The notes under the pieces were generated by a model that saw nothing but the letters and a program-made list of their open reading frames with translations, ran no database searches and was not told the DNA's origin. A DNA stretch of 15,932 nt from Larix sibirica (taxonomy: Eukaryota; Streptophyta; Pinopsida; Pinales; Pinaceae): contig NWUY0300001044.1 of the NCBI GenBank assembly GCA_004151065.3, forward strand, positions 24,661-40,592, written 5' to 3'. Shown piece after piece: positions 1-6,684 of this stretch (position 1 is its first letter; the number at the start of each line of letters is the position of its first letter). Made by a program: the position numbers and the translations under genes.

Positions 1-547
1 GATAATCCTACTCTAAACTAACTAATCTATCCTTTCAAGGAGCGATTTTTAAGAAGAGTAATAATCTGAGAATGATATTAAGATAAATTATGCACACTCA
101 CAGTAGAAAATTACAAAGATAACTTTGATTACAATTAAATCAATTTATTACTTTGATATCACATAGGCATTTGCATAGATATAAGTAAAATCATTCATTG
201 TCATTGAAATAATTCAACAAAGTTAGAAAGATATCATAGCATGAGCCTGAACAGAAGAAGAAATAATTCTGATCTGTTAGTCACAACATTCCATGCAAAA
301 GCTCTGTGCAAGCTTTTCCCAGCAAATAGGTCTTTTTCATTTTTAGAAAAATAATTCTCTTACAAAATGTCTCCAGTATCTATTTCACTAGCAACAGTCC
401 CTTTCTAGTATCCTCCCCCCTCTATTTATAATACAAGAGAATTTGTCTTTACATGACTAATCACTTCACCTACCCCCGACCTTTGGATTGTCATAATTTG
501 TCTTTTATGTTTGCACATTAAAAATAGACAATTAATTACAAATTAAA
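1..547. other. gene-less AT-rich stretch, possible LTR of the adjacent minus-strand element
   Basis: I see no credible gene here on either strand. The stretch lies immediately downstream (minus-strand sense) of the broken coiled-coil reading frame that ends at 548. It carries a TATA-like box in that same orientation at 423-430, followed by a G-rich run. That arrangement is what a 3' LTR of a minus-strand retroelement would look like. I cannot define LTR ends, because no second copy of the sequence is visible in the window. The LTR reading is an inference. Confidence 0.35.
423..430 (-). promoter_or_regulatory. TATA-like box in a possible LTR
   Basis: On the minus strand these eight bases read TATAAATA and are followed by AGAGGGGGGAGG. 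The box lies about 120 bp past the stop codon of the coiled-coil pseudogene and points the same way, as expected for a promoter in a 3' LTR. TATA-like octamers are common by chance in AT-rich DNA, so the support is positional only. Confidence 0.3.
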
Positions 548-2860
548 TTAATTTTCCGGTGGGACCTCCAGGATGGAAATATAATTGTCCCATAAGTCTT
601 TTTCCTGAAATATTATATTACATTGTAGGGGTTCCAATAATTTTAAAGATACTTCATGAACAAATAATTCTTTTTCCACACTTATCACTCCTTTAGTAGC
701 AGCTCTATATCTCTCTTCCAGGAAATAAGCATTTATAGATGTTTCTCCAATGTACTGCTTGACGTTTTCTTCATTCAACACATCTATTTTCCTGATGTAT
801 TCCAGATCTTCTTTTAGGCCATTTTTCAATTCCATTAAGCGTTGATCCTTGGTGGGAAACTTGTACATATTTGGAATCATTGTGATATGACATTTCTCAT
901 GTATTTGATAAATCCTTTTGTAAAATTCCTCACATTTTGTGCTGAATTTTGGTACTTCTACATGTATCTTTCTGGAAGCTCTCCCTCAACTTTCTAGGAG
1001 TGCTATATCCAACTTGAGTTCCATAGCCGTTTTGTTTGGCAGGTAATCAAGGAAATTTGACTTTCCTTCCTTCCATATCGTCAACCTTTTCATCTTTTTA
1101 AAAGTATCAACTAAATTATGTCTGATAGATAAAGCACCGACATAGATCTCCTTCATTCTAGCTATCATTTGTTTCATTTTATAAATCTCTTTAATGAACA
1201 ATTCTTCTGAGTGGAAAACTTGTTCTTGTATTTTGAAGGCTTGCTCATGAAATGGGGTCATATCTAGTTTTTTATTTTGAGCCATGTCTACTTGTTCCAA
1301 GAGATACTCATCTCTCACCAACTCACTCACCAAATACTGCAAAGCTTCTCTTCTGACCATCACCTCATCTATGCGTGCTTGTAAAGATTCCTTTTCCCTA
1401 ATCAAAGCTTCCACTTGTTGGTTTGGGCTCATTTATTTTCCCTCCAATTAATTAATGTGAGAGTATAAATCACTTCGCTTGCCTTCCATAATTACAAGTT
1501 GTACATTCAAAGCATCCTTTTCATTTTCCAAATTGTGATAATCCAACAGTAATCTATTCTTTTAATCTATTACTACATCATGTATCTTCTTTAACTCAAT
1601 CCCTTCAACTCTCGCTTTTACTAAGTTATCTTTCAGCTTCAATAATTTTCCTTTGTTGCATTCCAGATCATTCATCAGTTTATCAACATTGTCGGCATTT
1701 TCTTGAGTGGCTGCTATGTGGACTGGCGCGGTGAACTTGGGATTTTTGTGGGTGCCTTCCATTATGGTTCTTTCATGAATCATTACCACACTCGGTCATG
1801 CACCCATTTTCATCCTTTTCTCTATTCTCATTGAAATTGTATTCCTTTTGGGGTAAAAAATTATTGTATCCAGTTTTGCTACTGAATGTTTATTTGAAGG
1901 GGTAAAAGGAGTGAGCCCTAGCTCAACAAATGGAAGGTGACCTCCCATCAACGGAATTCCAGATATTTCGGGTGGATCTATGTCCATGTCTTGAAGATTA
2001 TAGTCTCCTTTCTTGGACTTCTTTGTTCGCCAAGGCTTTCTTGAGCTTATCTTCTTCTTCTCTTTGTCTTTCCAACTTTGTTGCTTTATCTGTTGCTTCT
2101 TGCTCTTATTTTTTCTTATGTTCTTCTTCCTTCTTTTTTCTTGCTTCTTCTTCTTTCCTTTTCTCTTCCTCATCCCTTTTTTATCTTTATGTTTCTTCTG
2201 CTCGTAGTCTTTCTACTTCCTCTACTTGTTTTCTTTCTGCTTCCTCTACTTGTTTTCTTTCTACTTCCTCTCATGCCACAGCTTCCTCTCTAGAATTCTG
2301 TAATTCTGCCTCTTTAGCAGTATCCATAGTATGACTGGAACCTACACCACTTTTTCGGCCAAATCATTTATTCAAATCCGTCATGTTATTTTCCCTCAGA
2401 TATACTTCCTCATCCTTAAGGAAGTGGTCTATGTATTCAAAGTGAATTTTACACGACGCACACTGTTGGGCAGCCTTTTGTAGTTTGTCATTTCTAACAA
2501 AAATATTTTCTCTAAAATGAAATGCTTCTAAATCTTTTACAAAAAATCTACTCCTTTCACCATAGGGAATTTATACGCCCCGGTGACAAAGGGAAACGGT
2601 GGATAGGAATCCTTCTTGTGTTCATTTAAAAAATTGTGTACCCGAAGAGTTGTCTTACCACCTCTTTGTGTACCACATAACCTATTGCATATCTTGGAAT
2701 TAGAGACAGAGCTTTGGTACCCCCATATATTTTGATATACGAGCCTTTTGGGGTAAAGTAGAAATCTCCATATTCGTAGATGACGGCCATTGCATTGTCC
2801 GACAAGCAATNCCAAATCCTTAAGATAGCATAATATAACAAAGTACACACCATGTACAAC
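548..2860 (-). pseudogene. broken ORF for an unrecognised coiled-coil protein, probably retroelement-derived
   Basis: A long minus-strand reading frame can be followed from about 2860 to 548. From about 2000 to 548 it stays in one frame, interrupted only by stop codons at 1796, 1562, 1448 and 986. Upstream, the frame changes near 2641-2644, in a T run near 2541-2546, and near 2000-2015. The first part (2790-2690) looks conserved, with the peptides YEYGDFYFTPKGSYIKIYGG and IPRYA. Next comes a Glu/Lys-rich coil (2300-2010), then a proline-containing linker with MDIDPPEISGIPLMGG. The rest (1790-548) is mostly Leu/Lys/Glu-rich and coiled-coil-like. I recognise no enzyme motif. The remaining length is about 750 codons. 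It could be a gag-like or accessory ORF of an LTR element, or a decayed host gene family. At least nine stops and three frameshifts make it non-functional. Confidence 0.6.
2208..2270 (-). repeat. 24-bp tandem repeat coding an 8-residue coil unit
   Basis: On the plus strand a 24-bp unit starting tctttct(a/g)cttcctc occurs at 2208-2231 and 2232-2255, with a partial third copy from 2256. In the ancestral minus-strand frame it encodes successive copies of an eight-residue unit close to VEEAERKQ. The repeat explains part of the long pyrimidine tract seen on the plus strand between about 2040 and 2290. Confidence 0.75.
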
Positions 2861-2911
2861 AATGTAAATGTGGAGCACAACTCCAAGATAGATAATAGAT
2901 ATTAGTGACAC

Positions 2912-3180
2912 AATAACTCCTTAAATAATAGGAGATCCTTCTCCAATTACCTCAAGACGTTAATATAATCATTTCACATCGTCCTCAACAATGACTACAC
3001 TACCTCTATATATACATATTCATTCATTTCACATAAGGCCCCTTCATTAATCTTACCACTATTACATATGCATTTACTTCTTTGCATATACATTTAGCGC
3101 CATGTATGCCCCCCCTTGGTTCATATCACAAATCATATTCAACATTCGAAAGTAGTAGCTCATATGGCTGCCAACTTTTA
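2912..3180. other. gene-less stretch between two retroelement relics
   Basis: No reading frame here resembles a protein. The stretch contains a TATATATA-type sequence near 3006-3015, usable in either orientation, and a C run near 3110. It may be the 5' flank or leader of the minus-strand coiled-coil element. It shows no similarity to the 1-547 flank, so I cannot call it a matching LTR. Confidence 0.3.
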
Positions 3181-3852
3181 GATTTTGAAGGATGCCCATT
3201 TTTCCTCTTTGGATGTACTTTAGTTTGAGGGAAAGATTCCTATATATGGCCTATTTGATAGATCCAACACCTAAAAGATGTATTTTCACAATCAAACACT
3301 TGAGTCCATTAGTCTTTGTCCCATTTTAGATACATCTAATTGTCTGGAAGACTTTTACTAATTAGATCAATCTCCACACATATATGATCATAAGTAAAAA
3401 TAACAATATGTCCCTACTTAAGATCCACCATTAGGAATCTACCCAAAGCATTTCAAATCTCTTTGAGTGCTAAAGGATGCCAATAAGAAAGAGGCAAATT
3501 TGGGAGATGAACCCAAACTAGCATTTTAGAATCAATCATAATAGAGGGGTCAAAATCTATGAACCATAGGGTGACGAAGTGACCTAGTCTACCCCAAAAG
3601 CATGCCCCCTCTTCAATGACATTTTGATAATCATCTACCTCAAAAATTGTATAGTAAAAAAAACCTTTAGAACAAAAATATACCTCACATCCTTTAGTCC
3701 AATTGGAGTAGATCCATTGATTTAGATCTACTATGAGAGGCCAAAAAACATTAAAATGACAAATTACAACATTCATTTTTTTATGAATCAAGGTATTCAT
3801 TAACAACTGGATAAGAGATCTCTAAAGCAGGAACACCATCAAATTTGTCCAC
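3181..3852 (-). pseudogene. LINE ORF1 relic (DUF4283 plus degraded CCHC knuckle)
   Basis: In plants, ORF1 of L1-type LINEs encodes a nucleic-acid-binding protein with a DUF4283 domain followed by a zinc knuckle. The minus strand shows that order. An N-terminal peptide VDKFDGVPALEI is in one frame (3852-3781). A shift near 3781-3806 leads into a frame with the DUF4283-like core: EVYFCSKGFF, then a WGRLGHFVTLWF region, then VWVHLPNLPLSYW at about 3520-3480. The same frame continues past a TGA at 3453 with ICVEIDL and ENTSFRC. It ends in a knuckle that has lost most of its Cys residues (FRCWIYQIGHI). Further stops interrupt the C-terminal part. No ORF2 (endonuclease/reverse transcriptase) is visible next to it, so the copy is rearranged or truncated as well as broken. 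Confidence 0.75.
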
Positions 3853-4435
3853 AATATGGACTTGGCATAGCAAGCGGATGAACTATTTGAGGAGATGTCT
3901 TATTTCTAATTGCATCCTTGAATGAAACCAAATTTGAAGAAGAGGGTGTGCATGTTCCCATTGCTCCTCCATGCAATCACATAGCTAAAATTAGCAGAGA
4001 ATCTTTGCATATATGATAATCTACCATTTGATAAAGATCTAGATAAGAAACTAAGATCTACACAAATAAGAACCAAAGAAATAATCCAAAACCAACTTGA
4101 AACATACATACAAGGCAAATGAAATCACCAGATAAAACTGAAGCTAATCCAATAAAATAGATAAGACATGAGAAACCCACAAATTGGAGAAGAACAACCA
4201 AAACATTCTTAGTTTATTAATGATACCAAGTGGCCTTTTATAGGATTACAAGGTCTCCAAGTCCAAACTCTATTCTAAGCATGCACGCCACTCAAGGATA
4301 GAAAAATAATATTGAATCACCTAACTCACTCAAAAGATGGGCTCTAATTTGTAATTAATAATGCTTCTAAACACTTCCCCAACAATAATAATAAACAATG
4401 CAAATTGTTTAGAAGGGTGTGCCCTCAAGGGGGGT
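3853..4435. other. gene-less stretch upstream of the LINE ORF1 relic
   Basis: A minus-strand frame at 3906-4118 is hydrophobic and matches nothing I know; it may be chance or an eroded 5' part of the LINE. Around 4219-4232 the plus strand reads TGATACCAAG, which partly resembles the complement of the initiator-Met primer binding site of copia elements. Only about eight bases agree, so I do not call one. No gene is supported. Confidence 0.3.
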
Positions 4436-4588
4436 GCATTCTCTCGAGGGTTGTTGGTTGAGCTAGTAATGTTCTCAATGGAAGTGCACTGCTCTTCAGG
4501 GTCACTATCTAAGCTATCAATGTCCTCAAGGGCTATGGAATTCTCTCCGGGGTTGCTAGCTAATTTGGCAATGTTTTCCTTCTTCCCG
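4436..4588. repeat. three imperfect 51-bp tandem repeats
   Basis: Three consecutive diverged copies of a 51-bp unit occupy 4436-4486, 4487-4537 and 4538-4588. Each contains a CTCT..(g/c)GGG block, a central AGCT-like block and an AATGT block at matching offsets. The period is a multiple of three, and an open plus-strand frame (4361-4801) reads each copy as a 17-residue unit with a common pattern FSxGLLxxLxMFS. I do not recognise that 146-residue frame as a protein, and it may be open by chance. Confidence 0.6.
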
Positions 4589-4599
4589 AGGCATTGTTC

Positions 4600-5170
4600 T
4601 TATGGTACATGTCCTTGTTACTTATCAAATCCTCTAGTTGTTTCCCTTAAAAAAAATACATTCCCCCCACTAAGATCTAGCTTTCCCTTAACATTTTCTA
4701 CAAAATCCAATTTCCTTAACCCGCAACAATATTGTTTTTCCATGAAGAGACTTGCCATTGATTTGATAGTTATTAGAGGGTTTGGTCCTCTCATTGCATA
4801 AATCCATTCTTGTGGAGCTATAAATATTAGACATATCTCTAGATCCTACATGGACATTACTATTGGGAGATTGTAATCCCTCAAAGCAAAGAAAGCTAGA
4901 CTTCTATTTTCAAATTTCAAGCATACAATCTCCCCAAAACACCTCAGCGTGGGACAATATGGCCATAAACCCTTTGATCCCAGCTACTGAGTGGACTGGA
5001 TGTTCTTAATCATTTCACAATATTGCACGATGTAACTCTCAATCCTCTGATCCAATGCATTTTAACTAGGGAAAATGATATCGTCATCCAAAGCTTGGCA
5101 CTCATATAAATCAACCAAGACATCTCCTTGGATATAATGAGATCTCATCTTTCCCAAGAAGCATTAATGA
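4600..5170. other. gene-less AT-rich stretch
   Basis: No protein, RNA gene or transposon domain is recognisable on either strand. The text style (AT-rich, with many stops in every frame after 4801) is that of degenerate intergenic or LTR-derived plant DNA. Confidence 0.35.
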
Positions 5171-5460
5171 CCATATTTGTAGAGAGATGAAACCATTCAA
5201 AATCACGACAATGACAACTAAGGTTCCATGAGCCTCTTACTTAATCAATGCTTCTATGGTCATGCCTATCTTTGCATAAGGACAAATCCAAACACAATCA
5301 TGGAAATGATAGTTAGGGTTTCTTAAACCTCATCTTGGCTCCCATAAGGTAAGCATGTGTTTTCTTGGGTTAGATCCAATGCGATACCTGCAGATAAAAG
5401 TATCCAATCAAAATCATGGCTACGACGATTGGGGTTCTATAGACCTCCCAGCTCATCCTT
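5171..5460. repeat. three strongly diverged repeats of about 95-115 bp
   Basis: A shared core recurs near 5199, 5294 and 5410. Each copy has an (A/C)AATCA(C/T)G block, then a GG(T/G)TTC-like block, and ends with CCTC about 40 bases later. The bases just before each core (ACCATT, ATCCAAA, ATCCAATC) also correspond. Spacings of about 95 and 115 bp suggest an old, decayed tandem array. The alignment was made by eye and similarity is moderate. Confidence 0.45.
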
Positions 5461-6360
5461 CACTTAGATATCTCGCCAAAATGAAATGTACATTTAACCT
5501 CTCTCCAAAACACATAAAGGTTGACTAATAGCTTTTATCTTTCAGCGCAATGTAAACCGTCTTATAATTTATTTTTTAAATGTTCAAATCCCTTAAAATA
5601 TTATAATTAAAATTATAGTTTGCTAAAGTATAATGACTTTTTATTTTTTTAATATCTCCCAAAACATTGCAAAAATATATACTTTTTCAAAACTAAAATT
5701 ACATTTAAGCTTTAAATTTCATCCATTCAAATATAAAATCAAAATGAAAGTCCCTCTTTATAATATAATAATAATAATCTATTTTTAAGGTCACATCCAA
5801 GCCATACACTAAATTCAATTTGGTGTACCAGACCTCTTGTTTGTGAGACAAAGGACTAATTGCTAAAGTTTACAAATGAGTACATACCTTATCTCCTTTA
5901 CACCTATGACCTCCTCGCAAGAAACACATGTCAAAAGCAACACTTCACATATATCAATTTAAAATAAAAAACACAAACTCATTTTAATATTCATTCAACA
6001 TTTGAATATTCAAAGTCAAAATCAAAGTCTATTAAAAAAAGTAAAATATATTCTCAAAGTCTTTTGAAAAATAAATTAAAAGTTACTTGAATTATTTTGC
6101 TGCCAACACTTCCTATTTCCTAATTGAAAGTCAAAATCAAAATTCAAACATGAAAACGATGAAGTATCGTATAGAAATACTTGAATGACCTTGACGTATT
6201 GAACACGTATTAAATTCTTTTAACAATGAAACAAATTTCAACAACCAAAACCCGAAGAAAATTTTAATAAAATATTGCATTACTTTGCGTAATCTCATGA
6301 TAATGCGTATCATCAAATAAGGTAAACAAATCTCAACAATGGGCATACTTATATCTATTT
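5461..6360. other. gene-less, very AT-rich stretch upstream of the glycosyltransferase gene
   Basis: This region is rich in A and T runs and short simple-sequence patches such as the TAATAATAA stretch near 5763-5777. A minus-strand frame at 6137-6346 is short and unlike any known protein. I see no gene, RNA or transposon domain. Confidence 0.4.
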
Positions 6361-6370
6361 GCCGTTGGAG

Positions 6371-6459
6371 CTCGGACTAATTCAATGGCCTTCGAAATTC
6401 CAAATTGTTTGGAATTGATGGTCGGACTAGTCAAATGGCCCTCCGAAATTCCGAATTAT
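6371..6459. repeat. 50-bp direct repeat in the gene's upstream region
   Basis: Two imperfect copies (6371-6409 and 6421-6459, period 50) share TCGGACTA, then TCAAATGGCC or TCAATGGCC, then CGAAATTCC and an AATT block. They lie about 225-315 bp before the start codon at 6685, so they could contain duplicated promoter elements. A regulatory role is inferred only from position. Confidence 0.65.
6396..6416. promoter_or_regulatory. 21-nt inverted repeat, possible dimeric factor site
   Basis: The left arm AATTCCAAA (6396-6404) and right arm TTTGGAATT (6408-6416) are perfect reverse complements around TTG. The element sits at the end of the first copy of the 50-bp repeat and is absent from the second copy. 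It resembles a CArG-like core, but the spacing between CC and GG is nine rather than six bases, so it does not fit the standard MADS-box site. Confidence 0.4.
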
Positions 6460-6684
6460 TGATAAGTGCAATCCCAAAATCTTCGATCATCAATCAATAA
6501 AAAAGCCCAGCTATATCGTATGTCATATTTCCATCCTTATTACATCATTTTTCCGCCTTTTGTGACTCGGGCAGGTCGTTTCTAACCGTCTCTGTCTAGT
6601 CGCCGGTGGCCCAACTCGGCACTGGAGATTGACACCTCGAATCTTTGAACAATTCCGGACGCACCCAAATTTTCAGCACATAAT

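Noticed and set aside
2040-2290. Long pyrimidine tract as a possible triplex-forming or regulatory element
   Set aside because: It is explained by the minus-strand coding of Glu, Lys and Arg residues and the 24-bp coil repeat, so no separate function needs to be assumed.
1930-2334. Plus-strand Ser/Phe/Leu-rich open frames over 1930-2334, looking like membrane proteins
   Set aside because: They are the complement of the Glu/Lys-rich coil encoded on the minus strand. Their hydrophobic composition is simply the antisense of purine-rich codons.
4219-4232. Possible copia-type primer binding site (complement of the initiator-Met tRNA end)
   Set aside because: Only about eight contiguous bases match, and no copia coding domain is visible on the expected side. 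The neighbouring coding relic belongs to a LINE.
6494-6516. TATA box for the glycosyltransferase gene (TCAATAAAAAAG or CTATAT)
   Set aside because: Neither is a good TATA consensus, and AT-rich context makes such strings frequent. Without a mapped start site I do not call a promoter.
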